In this document: piece by piece, positions 31,014 to 38,112 of the stretch
How positions within the stretch are numbered: position 1 is the stretch's first letter
Layout: each line of letters begins with the position of its first letter
IMG/VR virus record: IMGVR_UViG_3300009093_000036
Coordinates: 62,001-126,000 of that record
Source of the DNA: a virus
DNA length: 64,000 bases
Direction: 5' to 3' (one strand)
Notes under the pieces: model-generated
Database searches by the model: none
What the model was told of the DNA's origin: nothing
Seen by the model: the letters and a program-made list of their open reading frames with translations, nothing else
Translations under genes and position numbers: made by a program

Positions 31014-31231
31014 GCGCTCGCCCTCCACTCCGTGGGGTCTTCCCCGTTGCGCCACGCCTTGCGCTCGTTGCGAAAGTGCCTGGCGTATCCGCGCATCCCG
31101 TGATGGGTACGGTGGATGATGTTGGTGTTGGCACCGAGACCGATGCCCCGCGTCGGAGGCTCTTCGATCGCAGCGGCGTACGCCCACTCGCTCCAGGTCA
31201 GCCCTTCCTTGTTCATTTGCTCGGAGTTCAT
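31010..31231 (-). CDS. Small basic protein of unknown function
   Basis: This 73-residue protein has the segments WSEWAYAAAIEEPPTRG and HHGMRGYARHFRNERKAWR. The second is Arg-rich and could bind nucleic acid. The start is ATG 31231, overlapping the upstream stop as ATGA. Confidence 0.5.
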   Translation of the reverse strand: MNSEQMNKEGLTWSEWAYAAAIEEPPTRGIGLGANTNIIHRTHHGMRGYARHFRNERKAWRNGEDPTEWRASA

Positions 31232-31620
31232 GTTGCCTCCACGAACGCTTCGTTGACCTCAACGAGGGCGCTCTGTCCTTCCGACCACTTGTTGCGGCAC
31301 CACACTTCCTTCATGCCGCGTGGTGTCTCCTCTTGCGGGCTGCCCTGCAAGAACCACGGCAAGAACATGTCGAGGCCCCACAGCAAGAAGGGACCATCCT
31401 TCACCTTGTAGGAGTAGCGACCCTTCTGGATGATGCGCATGTGGCACACCTCGCCGCCCTTGATGCCGATCTCAAGGACAGTGAAGTCGTCATCACCAAG
31501 TACATCATCAGAGAACCTGATGCGTAGCGTCTTCATGTTGCTCCACGAACCCCCGGTACGAAGCCGGGCTGCATCGATGCCGGCCCACGTACTGGGATCC
31601 ATCGCTCCAAGTTCATCCAC
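31228..31620 (-). CDS. Protein of unknown function
   Basis: This 130-residue protein is read from GTG 31620, three bases after the upstream TAG and behind GAAGG. It begins VDELGAMDPSTWAGIDAARL. A later ATG at 31536 with a GGAG site would give a 102-residue form beginning KTLRIRFSDD. The C-terminal half carries aromatic segments (FLLWGLDMFLPWFLQG). No motif is identified. Confidence 0.5.
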   Translation of the reverse strand: MDELGAMDPSTWAGIDAARLRTGGSWSNMKTLRIRFSDDVLGDDDFTVLEIGIKGGEVCHMRIIQKGRYSYKVKDGPFLLWGLDMFLPWFLQGSPQEETPRGMKEVWCRNKWSEGQSALVEVNEAFVEAT

Positions 31621-31622
31621 GA

Positions 31623-31805
31623 CTAGCCTTCGGTGCTCCACGAGCACTTCTGTTGGAGGACCTGGGCGCGCTGGTCACCACCCTCGGGCTCGAAGCCGCC
31701 CTTGTTCCTCCACGCCCAGTAGTCGACGTACGCCTCCTGCGCTTCGTCCTCATCCCCTGCCTCGATTGCAGACTCCATGCGGTCCAGGCATGCCTTCGGA
31801 TCCAT
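31623..31805 (-). CDS. Small acidic protein of unknown function
   Basis: This 60-residue protein has an acidic helix (ACLDRMESAIEAGDEDEAQE) and YVDYWAWRNKGGFE. The start ATG 31805 has an AGGAG site. It lies four bases downstream of the previous stop. Nothing is recognised. Confidence 0.5.
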   Translation of the reverse strand: MDPKACLDRMESAIEAGDEDEAQEAYVDYWAWRNKGGFEPEGGDQRAQVLQQKCSWSTEG

Positions 31806-31809
31806 CTCT

Positions 31810-32025
31810 CTACTCCTGGAGCAGGTATCGCCGCCCCTTGTCGTCTTCCCCGATGATCGCCGTGGGTGGCCAGTCCTTGCTCGTCGCAAGAACTACTTGA
31901 ATGCCAGCGCCTGCATAGAAAGCGAGGTCTTCGGAGAACTCCACTTCGCCATCAGGCAGCTCCTTGGCGAAGCGTCCCCAGATCCCGCCGCCTACAAGGA
32001 GCTTGACCAGCCTCGGCAAGTTCAT
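31810..32025 (-). CDS. Small protein of unknown function
   Basis: This 71-residue protein has a Gly/Leu-rich N-terminus (NLPRLVKLLVGGGIWG), then SEDLAFYAGAGIQVVLATS, and ends in a DDKGRRYLLQ strand. Start ATG 32025 overlaps the upstream stop as TGATG. The function is unknown. Confidence 0.5.
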   Translation of the reverse strand: MNLPRLVKLLVGGGIWGRFAKELPDGEVEFSEDLAFYAGAGIQVVLATSKDWPPTAIIGEDDKGRRYLLQE

Positions 32026-32588
32026 CACGCCTCCGCGATCTTGATGTCGGCCATCGGCTCGAAGCCATTGATGTCGACGGTGATGGTGTCGGGGAAGTGG
32101 CTCATCACGAACTCGATGGTGTCCGCCCGAGCCGCCTGCACCATGTCGTCGGTGATGTTCCTGAAGTTGTGCGGGTTCGTGTAGGGCTTCGGCTCGAACT
32201 TGCCAGCCTTCACGAACTCCTCCTGCCTGAGCTCGCAGCTCCCCTCGAAGAACACCGACAGAGCAGCAACGGGCCATCCATCATTCAGAAGAGCGAGCGC
32301 CATCCCGACGAGCTGCTCTTCCTTCGGCCCCTCATCCTCCTCATCAAAGAAGTCGGGAGTGCTGTAGGTGCCCGCGGTGGCCGTCTTCGCGACCTCGCAG
32401 ACGATGTTGGCGAAAGAACGATCGCTGTCCTCGGACAGCACAGTCGCAAGGACACAGCCCACGGCGCATCGGGGACAAGTCTCGGGGTTGGAGCTGATGG
32501 GCGTCATCCACTCACCCGGCCTCAACCGGAAGAGAGGTTCCTTCGCCAACGCCTCGGCGACTTGCTGCTTCGTGATGATGACCTTCAT
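32025..32588 (-). CDS. Protein of unknown function with Cys pair
   Basis: This is a 187-residue protein. It begins KVIITKQQVAEALAKEPLFR. Near residue 38 is CPRCAVGC, a possible metal site. An acidic segment (DEEDEGPKEEQLVG) is followed by VAALSVFFEGSCELRQEEF. The start ATG 32588 overlaps the methyltransferase gene as ATGA, so it is co-expressed with it. A role in DNA modification is only a guess. Confidence 0.5.
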   Translation of the reverse strand: MKVIITKQQVAEALAKEPLFRLRPGEWMTPISSNPETCPRCAVGCVLATVLSEDSDRSFANIVCEVAKTATAGTYSTPDFFDEEDEGPKEEQLVGMALALLNDGWPVAALSVFFEGSCELRQEEFVKAGKFEPKPYTNPHNFRNITDDMVQAARADTIEFVMSHFPDTITVDINGFEPMADIKIAEA

Positions 32589-33253
32589 GCTGCCTCGACT
32601 TCGTTGCCCCAGCTCGTCCAGCCGGGAAGCTCTCGACGTGCGAACATCTCCAAGTACGGGCCTTTCGACCGCGCCTCGATGAGCTCGTACGTCGCATCTG
32701 GTTTTCGGGAATGGATCCGCTTGTTGTTCGCATCCCTCGGCACTGGTGCGAAGAACACCGAGGGGATGTCGCGCCTGCCACTGTAGACGCTGGGATCGAG
32801 GCCCTTGCCTCGAACACCGAACAGCATCATCTCGTGGGCACCACGTGCGTACTGGCCGATGCCGTAGCGCAGCTCGATGTCAGCTCCGCAGTCGCAGGCC
32901 AGGTTCACCTTGCTCGCACAGTGCGGAGGATGCTCCAGCTCCACTGCGAGGCCGGTCTCGAAGTCCAACTTCTTGGGCTTCCCCTTCACCTTCGTCCACT
33001 GGAAGGTGCGGATGAACTCGAAGCCCAAGTTCTCCATCAACCAGAAGCCCTGCTTCATGAAGTTGTCGGTGACCCACATGAACATGTGGGCGTTGTCCTC
33101 GAACTGGAAGTAGGGGCACTCGCTCACCACCTCCAAGATCTTGGGGGTCGGCAAAAGAGGATAGTGGCGCTGGGCACCACGCACGCTCTTCCCGCCACCT
33201 CGCTCCATCCATGGCGGATCGAGCTGCACGGTTCTGAACTTCTCATTTCTCAC
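32585..33253 (-). CDS. MT-A70-family N6-adenine methyltransferase
   Basis: This 222-residue protein contains the catalytic DPPW motif (VQLDPPWMERGGG, residues 9-21) and the family phrase RHYPLLPTPKI. It also has MWVTDNFMKQGFWLMEN and later YARGAHEMMLFGVRGKG, the expected order for MT-A70 enzymes. CASKVNLACDC near the middle is an unusual Cys set. It is read from GTG 33253 with a GGAAG site and overlaps the upstream stop. It probably methylates adenine in phage DNA, which can block restriction or mark expression. Confidence 0.85.
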   Translation of the reverse strand: MRNEKFRTVQLDPPWMERGGGKSVRGAQRHYPLLPTPKILEVVSECPYFQFEDNAHMFMWVTDNFMKQGFWLMENLGFEFIRTFQWTKVKGKPKKLDFETGLAVELEHPPHCASKVNLACDCGADIELRYGIGQYARGAHEMMLFGVRGKGLDPSVYSGRRDIPSVFFAPVPRDANNKRIHSRKPDATYELIEARSKGPYLEMFARRELPGWTSWGNEVEAA

Positions 33254-33410
33254 GTTCGACCCACTTCCGGAAGGTTCGATCGTTGTGGCTCTTCCGGGCC
33301 GCACGATCGATCCGCTCCCTACGCTGTCTGTCTGCTTCGTTCTTGGGAGGGGTCTTGCGCTCCCTCGTCTTAGGAGGATCGAGTTCGTGATCGTTGTGTC
33401 CCATGATCAT
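33243..33410 (-). CDS. Small, highly charged basic protein
   Basis: This 55-residue protein is Lys/Arg/Asp-rich (NDHELDPPKTRERKTPP, DRQRRERIDRAARKSH). The start ATG 33410 has a GAGGAAAC site and overlaps the upstream stop as ATGA. Such composition fits a small nucleic-acid-associated factor, although no family is known. Confidence 0.5.
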   Translation of the reverse strand: MIMGHNDHELDPPKTRERKTPPKNEADRQRRERIDRAARKSHNDRTFRKWVEREK

Positions 33411-33700
33411 GTTTCCTCTGGAACGCACTTGCAGTCCTCGGGGTGCTTGCCGCACCCGCGGCAGGACACGCGAGCGACGCATGTACCACAGATGTAGTGG
33501 CCATCACTCTCACAGCCGTGAGGCCCACCGTTCGGCTTTCCGTTGATGTAGTACTCGCAGGGGAACTGCGGGTCGCGGATGCCATCGACGTAGTAGCCCT
33601 CGCCGCTGATGGTGGCGAGGCGGAGCTTCTTCTTGCTGAGCTCAGCCTCGCCTTCAGCGATCTCTTTCTTCAGCTTCTCTATTTCGGTGGGGTCAGCCAT
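33407..33700 (-). CDS. Zinc-binding protein of unknown function
   Basis: This 97-residue protein begins with a coiled-coil-like helix (TEIEKLKKEIAEGEAELSKK). The C-terminal part carries six to eight cysteines (YICGTCVARVSCRGCGKHPE, CKC) and a His, probably two zinc sites. The start is ATG 33700. It is the second of two small charged genes upstream of the methyltransferase. Confidence 0.55.
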   Translation of the reverse strand: MADPTEIEKLKKEIAEGEAELSKKKLRLATISGEGYYVDGIRDPQFPCEYYINGKPNGGPHGCESDGHYICGTCVARVSCRGCGKHPEDCKCVPEET

Positions 33701-34230
33701 CCCGGCAACCTCTGGTCGTGCTTGCCGAGCTCGGCCACCATCTCTTCGATGTCGTTCAAGCTCAGGCTCAGCGCTCTGAGCCAACTACGAAAGTAGCCCT
33801 CCAAGACATCCTGCTCGCTTCGCGAGATGTGCTGATAGAGGTGGAGCTTGGCGTCTCGGAAGTTCTGGACCTTGTCGACACCCAACATCAGGTTCACCTC
33901 GGGCACCGGGCTCAAGATGGGATGCCGGTCGATGTACATGGCGTCCTTCGTGAGGTACGAGTTCGCCGAGGCCCTGTACTCCATGGCCAGTGCGACCACC
34001 ATGAAGTTGACGCCATGAAGGAGAGATGCTCCGTGCCCCTTCATCAGGGGAAGGAACTGCTCATCCAACTGGAAGAGAGGATGCAAGCACCACGCCCCCT
34101 GGACCACAGGGCTTGCCTTCAGATGCCGAAGCAGGTGCAGGCCCTGGTCGATGTGGCGGATGTAGGGGAGACCTGTACGCTTCGCCTTCTTGTACCTGAA
34201 CACGGACTCGATGATGTCGTACTCGATCAT
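33679..34230 (-). CDS. HD-like domain protein, unknown function
   Basis: This is a 183-residue protein. RTGLPYIRHIDQGLHLLRHL followed by AWCLHPLFQLDEQF has the H-x(2)-D... LH-x pattern of a degenerate HD phosphohydrolase fold, although the second His-Asp pair is replaced (LHPLF). The C-terminal half is helical (RSEQDVLEGYFRSWLRALS). The start is ATG 34230. If degenerate, it would bind nucleotides without hydrolysing them. It is uncertain. Confidence 0.45.
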   Translation of the reverse strand: MIEYDIIESVFRYKKAKRTGLPYIRHIDQGLHLLRHLKASPVVQGAWCLHPLFQLDEQFLPLMKGHGASLLHGVNFMVVALAMEYRASANSYLTKDAMYIDRHPILSPVPEVNLMLGVDKVQNFRDAKLHLYQHISRSEQDVLEGYFRSWLRALSLSLNDIEEMVAELGKHDQRLPGWLTPPK

Positions 34231-34550
34231 GGGTAGCCTGCCCTCACGTTGAAGTCCTTCAACAACTCCTCCACCTTGCGACGCACCTCACGGAGCTCCT
34301 TGCCAGGCCTCCCCTCGAACCACAGGTCATGAACTTGATTCCAGTACCGCTTGGAGGCGTAGAACCTGACCGCCGGCGATGAGGCGAGGATACCTCGTGC
34401 CGCGTTCAACGCAGCTTCGAGTTGCTTCTCTTTCTCGGAGTTCTGCGCAGGATAGCTCGGGTTGTCGTAGAGCAACCCGACGTGGATGATCCTCGTGTTG
34501 CGGCCCGTACCTTCGAGCTTGCCATCGCCATAGTAGGGCCAGGACTTCAT
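34227..34550 (-). CDS. Protein of unknown function
   Basis: This 107-residue protein reads MKSWPYYGDGKLEGTG, then a strand IIHVGLLYDNPS and a helical C-terminal half with Lys/Arg-rich segments (KELREVRRKVEELLKDF). The start is ATG 34550. The stop overlaps the next start as ATGA. No family is recognised. Confidence 0.5.
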   Translation of the reverse strand: MKSWPYYGDGKLEGTGRNTRIIHVGLLYDNPSYPAQNSEKEKQLEAALNAARGILASSPAVRFYASKRYWNQVHDLWFEGRPGKELREVRRKVEELLKDFNVRAGYP

Positions 34551-34984
34551 CTTGCGAGTTCCTCTCTTCGAGCGTACGCCAGCATGAGGTCCACCGCTGA
34601 CTTGGCACGCTTCGACTCGATGAACTTGAGGGCGTACTTCTTCGTCTTCTCGAACGAAACGACAGGAACACCGAAGTGCTCTGCCTCTTCGATCGAGAGA
34701 AGGAGCGCTCGGTCGAAGCTCAGTAGCTGGTGGATGGTACCGAGACGTTCACACATCAGGCGCTCTACAGCGCGTGCCTCCACCTCGTTCCACCATCGGT
34801 CCAGGCCCGTGAAGCGCTCCTCGATGACGTCGTTCAGGTTCTCTCGCTGAAGCATGCCTCCACCCGGCAGATAGATCCCGCACGTGAGGGCGTGGTAGAG
34901 CTCGTGAGCAGCGTCCTGATCGTTGCGAACCTGGTACCCGCTCCTCCGTATCGTCTCTGCGAACGAAGGGAAGAAGCTGGTCAC
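34547..34984 (-). CDS. HExxH zinc-metallopeptidase-like protein (family member 2)
   Basis: This 145-residue protein is read from GTG 34984 in a GTGA overlap. Residues 27-33 hold AHELYHAL (HExxH). Downstream, RWWNEVEARAVERLMCERLG supplies a possible third-ligand Glu with the E-x-x-A pattern shared by related proteins here. The rest is helical, ending in basic residues (YARREELAR). No membrane span is seen. It is probably cytoplasmic and may be a peptidase or a catalytically silent relative. Confidence 0.55.
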   Translation of the reverse strand: MTSFFPSFAETIRRSGYQVRNDQDAAHELYHALTCGIYLPGGGMLQRENLNDVIEERFTGLDRWWNEVEARAVERLMCERLGTIHQLLSFDRALLLSIEEAEHFGVPVVSFEKTKKYALKFIESKRAKSAVDLMLAYARREELAR

Positions 34985-35544
34985 AGGTCTTCTGCAAGCG
35001 AGAGGAGCAACGCCTCGAACGACGGACTGGAGTTCCCGAAGGCGTCACCGGGGTACTCCGCCGACCATCTGCTGTTGGGGTTCCCGGTCTCGCTCTTGTG
35101 CAACGAGAGGTACTTCTTCTTGCTGTCGATCTTCTTCACCGCCTCCATCAGCAAGGACATCCGCTCCAGCTCCTTCACCTTCTTCTCGAAGAGGGCATCA
35201 TCCATCGAGTCGTCGCAGCGAAGACAGCCGATGCGTCCTGGGCCGGGACGTGTGAGTGGGGTCCGGCAGAGCCAGCAACACCCGAGGTCCTCTTCATCGG
35301 CGAGCTCCAGGAAGGCTTTCCCGAGCTTCTTCAGCTCCCCCTTGTTGAGAACGACGAAGCCGCACTCGGCGCGCAGCTCGAAACACTCCGGCTCCTCGGA
35401 GCTTTCCTTCAGCAAGATGTCGGGAGAGACCGGACCCTCTTCGACCTTGCGGTCCTCGAACTGTTCGAGGTTGATCATGACTTGCGTGATGGGTGCGTTT
35501 GCCCGCTGAACCCACACGTTCGAGAGACCTCTGTCAGTGCCCAT
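34981..35544 (-). CDS. Unknown protein with zinc-finger-like centre
   Basis: This is a 187-residue protein. Its middle (about residues 88-112) holds CCWLCRTPLTRPGPGRIGCLRC, a CxxC-x(15)-CxxC zinc site. Flanking helices are acidic, with KVKELERMSLLMEAVKK. It overlaps the 259-residue gene upstream by 11 bases. It probably binds a partner or nucleic acid. No specific family is assigned. Confidence 0.55.
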   Translation of the reverse strand: MGTDRGLSNVWVQRANAPITQVMINLEQFEDRKVEEGPVSPDILLKESSEEPECFELRAECGFVVLNKGELKKLGKAFLELADEEDLGCCWLCRTPLTRPGPGRIGCLRCDDSMDDALFEKKVKELERMSLLMEAVKKIDSKKKYLSLHKSETGNPNSRWSAEYPGDAFGNSSPSFEALLLSLAEDL

Positions 35545-36313
35545 AGTTGAACCCCAAGTGGTACTGCCCGTCGGACAGCGTGACGATGAAATCGTGGCTG
35601 CCGCAGCAGCCGTGCTTCTTCTGTCTCATGTAGCGATGATGGTGCTGACGATCGCCCACCCTCGCCACCCTCATGTTGTCGACGCACGTAGCGCCCATGT
35701 CGCTGATCTCGTGCTCGAAGGCGCGTTCGATCTGGCCCAGCACGTGAGCATAGGTCCTGCGCCAATCGAGGCGGTTCTGCTCCTGGTGAACGGCGAACCT
35801 CTCCTCGCTGATCTTCTGCATCATCTCGTGCATCACGAAGCCGGGGACCTCCTTGCGCATCTCTGCGTAGTAGGCCTTGTAATCGAACCCGCGCTCGTGC
35901 TTGAGATGCCGCACCCACTGGCTCAGCACCTTCCCCGGCCGCAGTTCATGACGCGAGTGCATCACGTTGATGCGGAACGGGGTCCGGTGCTTGTAGTCGA
36001 GCTTCAGAAGGGTGCCGCGCTTCAGCCCCATGTTGTTCTCGATGACCTTGAAGTCAGCCTCCGGCATCCCCACCGACCTCGTCTGAAGCCAGATCCCCGA
36101 GGGCATCAGGATCCTCGCCATGCAGTTCTGGGGCTCGTGCGTCTTGACGTCAGCGAAGACGAGGATGTTCCTTGTATGCTCGTCCCAGAGCCACCGCATG
36201 GTGTGATGCGTACTGGGCGTCTGCCCGTAGTGCGCGATGTGCCACGACAAGTGGTCCCAGCGATCGATCCGTTCTTGCAGCTCTGCCGAGACGTAGGTGA
36301 CGACCGGCAGCAT
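35534..36313 (-). CDS. His-rich protein of unknown function
   Basis: This is a 259-residue protein. It contains WDHLSWHIAHYGQTPSTHHT and MRWLWDEHTRNILVFADVKT. The C-terminal part has a His run (DRQHHHRYMRQKKHGCCGSH), which could bind metal. The middle includes LKLDYKHRTPFRINVMHSRHE. The start is ATG 36313, overlapping the upstream stop as TGATG. It is a fairly large unknown gene; the His content suggests a metal-dependent role, but no motif is complete. Confidence 0.55.
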   Translation of the reverse strand: MLPVVTYVSAELQERIDRWDHLSWHIAHYGQTPSTHHTMRWLWDEHTRNILVFADVKTHEPQNCMARILMPSGIWLQTRSVGMPEADFKVIENNMGLKRGTLLKLDYKHRTPFRINVMHSRHELRPGKVLSQWVRHLKHERGFDYKAYYAEMRKEVPGFVMHEMMQKISEERFAVHQEQNRLDWRRTYAHVLGQIERAFEHEISDMGATCVDNMRVARVGDRQHHHRYMRQKKHGCCGSHDFIVTLSDGQYHLGFNYGH

Positions 36314-36501
36314 CAGCCGAACTTCTTGATGAGTCTGGCGAGGGTCTTCACCATCTTCATGTCACCGACGCCGTGGTACTCGATGCGAGCACCCTTGCCC
36401 TTCGAGGAGGGGCGGGTGTCGAAGACGATCGCGATCAAGGGCTTCTTCTCCTTCTTCGCGCGCTCGACATCATCTTTGTGGAAGCGGAAGCGGTTCTTCA
36501 T
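36313..36501 (-). CDS. Small basic protein of unknown function
   Basis: This 62-residue protein begins MKNRFRFHKDDVERAKKEKK and has a strand PLIAIVFDTRP. The start ATG 36501 overlaps the upstream stop as ATGA, with a GGAG site. The Lys-rich ends suggest nucleic-acid contact. Confidence 0.5.
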   Translation of the reverse strand: MKNRFRFHKDDVERAKKEKKPLIAIVFDTRPSSKGKGARIEYHGVGDMKMVKTLARLIKKFG

Positions 36502-36692
36502 TTCTCCAGGCCTTCCATGCGAAACCGCAAGTCTTCGAGTTCGCTGATGATCGCTTCGAGCTCGTCTCCGGGTAAGCACGTCGTGCCACCGCCCTGGAGT
36601 TGAGCCTCCTTCTTCAGCACGGCGAGGCGGACCTTGGAGAGCTTCTTCACTGGAAGGGGCATCTCCTTGGTCTCGTCATCCTCTCTAGCCAC
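36498..36692 (-). CDS. Small helical protein of unknown function
   Basis: This 64-residue protein is read from GTG 36692, which overlaps the TAG of the exonuclease fragment. It reads KKLSKVRLAVLKKEAQLQG, with an acidic end (ELEAIISELEDLRFRM). If one G were absent from the G-run just upstream, it would continue the exonuclease-like reading frame, so it may be the displaced 3' part of that gene. A separate gene is equally possible. Confidence 0.5.
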   Translation of the reverse strand: MAREDDETKEMPLPVKKLSKVRLAVLKKEAQLQGGGTTCLPGDELEAIISELEDLRFRMEGLEK

Positions 36693-36783
36693 GGCGACCA
36701 CCCCCAATGCTGAGCATCGAGGAAAGCCCTGGAGCACGACCATCCGCTTCCATGTCGACGCTGAAGTACATCTCTCTGATCAT
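36685..36783 (-). pseudogene. N-terminal fragment of a DnaQ-like 3'-5' exonuclease
   Basis: The 32-residue frame from ATG 36783 reads MYFSVDMEADGRAPG and SSMLSIG, matching the first DEDD exonuclease motif and following strand (x-F-x-x-D-x-E-x-D-G). It then stops at a TAG after a run of five G residues. In the +1 frame the text continues VVAVAREDDE, the usual next strand, which suggests a one-base insertion. Even then, the protein would be only about 95 residues, far short of the usual 180-200. A GGAG site and a motif-type promoter lie upstream. Confidence 0.55.
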
Positions 36784-36810
36784 GTTCATCTCCAGGGCGA
36801 AACGACGCCC

Positions 36811-36832
36811 TTCTAGTTGATGATAGGGGTTT
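36811..36832 (-). promoter_or_regulatory. Putative phage promoter, repeated motif site 4
   Basis: The minus strand contains ACCCCTATCATCAACTAGAA. It lies just after the TAG of the gene at 36838 and about 28 bases upstream of the exonuclease fragment. It keeps the CCCCTATCA core, with a divergent 3' half. Confidence 0.5.
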
Positions 36833-36837
36833 CTGCC

Positions 36838-37044
36838 CTATGCGGGCTCCCCGGCCTCCAACCACTCCACGTACTTGGCGATGAGGGCGTTCATCGCCTC
36901 CGGGGAGTCCCCGAGCTGCTCGCCACCCTTGAGGCCCAGGTTGCCATCCACGTTCTTGTTCGCCCACTCCGTCCCCATGAACTTCATGAAGCGGTGCAGG
37001 TGCGTCTTGACGTCGCTGTCGAGCTCAACCTTGATCAGTCCCAT
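36838..37044 (-). CDS. Small protein of unknown function
   Basis: This 68-residue protein begins MGLIKVELDSDVKTHLHR and ends ALIAKYVEWLEAGEPA. ATG 37044 follows a strong GGAGG site. It lies downstream of the Thg1-like gene in the same transcript. No motif is recognised. Confidence 0.5.
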   Translation of the reverse strand: MGLIKVELDSDVKTHLHRFMKFMGTEWANKNVDGNLGLKGGEQLGDSPEAMNALIAKYVEWLEAGEPA

Positions 37045-37074
37045 GACCATCCTCCTTCTTCGCGATTCTCGGCA

Positions 37075-37821
37075 TCAGACACCCTCTTCCACGACAGCGA
37101 GGTACTTCTCGATGTAGTTGCGGTCCGCCGAGAAGATCGGCGGGTTGTTGTCGACCACCCAGCGCGAACGCTGAGCCAGCCCGACCTCGTACGTCTCCTT
37201 GATGATGCAGCGACCCCGCTTCAGATGCGTGGGGAGGTCGTTCCAGTTCTCACCGGCTTGGTGAATCATCTCCTGGAGCTCGGAGTTGTTCTTCTTGTGG
37301 GTCTGCTTCTGCGAGTAGTGCTGCCTCGCCATCATCTGAACGGAGTTGCGCGTCCAGTCCTGCTGACGCCACAGGAAGTAGTTGACGACCTCGACCTCCG
37401 GCACCACCCACACACGGCTGTCGAAGTACGCGGGCTTGTAGATGCCCGGACCCCACAGCGTTGGGGACAGGAGCGTGAAGGTCGCGGCTGCGATGGAGGC
37501 CGACACGCTCACCATCTTCTGGATGGAGTTGTCGAACCACGCCTGCGTCCCGTACTTCTTGTAGGGATGCAGGAGCAACGAGATCTCGTCGCTCTGGACG
37601 AACGCGAACTGAACGGTCTGGAGCTCCTTGCAGAGCGTGATGGCGGTCTGGTTCATCGCCTCCAGGAGGTTGGGATCGAAGGAGGGCAGCCCACGCGTGT
37701 AACTGTGGAAGGCCTTGCCATCGATACGAACGAGGGTCGGCATCCGCGGCACCAGCGAGGAGCGGGGCTGACCCTCGTACATCTTCATGCGATCGCCGAG
37801 TGCGTCACCGGAAGACATCAT
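37075..37821 (-). CDS. thg1: tRNA-His guanylyltransferase (Thg1-family)
   Basis: This 248-residue protein has the Thg1 signature: RIDGKAFHSYTRG (about residues 28-40), with the metal-binding Asp, and FVQSDEISLLLHPY, with the second acidic pair. Thg1 enzymes add a G at position -1 of tRNA-His and, in Thg1-like proteins, repair tRNA 5' ends by 3'-5' polymerisation. No tRNA gene lies in this window. Bacteria encode G-1 in the tRNA gene, so a phage copy more likely repairs cleaved host tRNAs. The start is ATG 37821 behind GGAG. It is the immediate downstream neighbour of the ACP-like gene. Confidence 0.9.
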   Translation of the reverse strand: MMSSGDALGDRMKMYEGQPRSSLVPRMPTLVRIDGKAFHSYTRGLPSFDPNLLEAMNQTAITLCKELQTVQFAFVQSDEISLLLHPYKKYGTQAWFDNSIQKMVSVSASIAAATFTLLSPTLWGPGIYKPAYFDSRVWVVPEVEVVNYFLWRQQDWTRNSVQMMARQHYSQKQTHKKNNSELQEMIHQAGENWNDLPTHLKRGRCIIKETYEVGLAQRSRWVVDNNPPIFSADRNYIEKYLAVVEEGV

Positions 37822-38112
37822 CTACTCCGTGAACTCGACCCGCGTGAGCAGGTAGTTGATGACGTCCTGCATCGTCTCCTGGGTCGTCTCGCCCGCAGAG
37901 AAGAGCTCGGCATCAGGGATGTCCATCTCGAACTGCTCCTCGAAGTCGAGGATGATCTCGATCAAGGCAAGGTCGTCTGCCCCGAGGTCATCGACGATCT
38001 TCGATGCGGCCGTGACCTTCTCGCGCTCGACATCGAGCTGACGGCAGACGACCTCGTAAATCTTCTCGATGTACGCGGCCTGAGTGCCACCCATCTTCTT
38101 CGTGTTCACCAT
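37822..38112 (-). CDS. Acyl-carrier-protein-like protein lacking the prosthetic-group serine
   Basis: This 96-residue protein has the ACP fold sequence: IYEVVCRQLDVEREKV, then ASKIVDDLGADDLALIE (residues 43-59) and FEEQFEMDIPDAEL. In normal ACPs the D-S-L motif carries the 4'-phosphopantetheine on Ser, but here the codon is GAC and the motif reads D-D-L. It is therefore unlikely to be acylated and may act as a mimic or a regulatory protein. The start is ATG 38112, with a GGAAGG site. It is 1 base from the Thg1-like gene, so co-expression is likely. Confidence 0.8.
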   Translation of the reverse strand: MVNTKKMGGTQAAYIEKIYEVVCRQLDVEREKVTAASKIVDDLGADDLALIEIILDFEEQFEMDIPDAELFSAGETTQETMQDVINYLLTRVEFTE

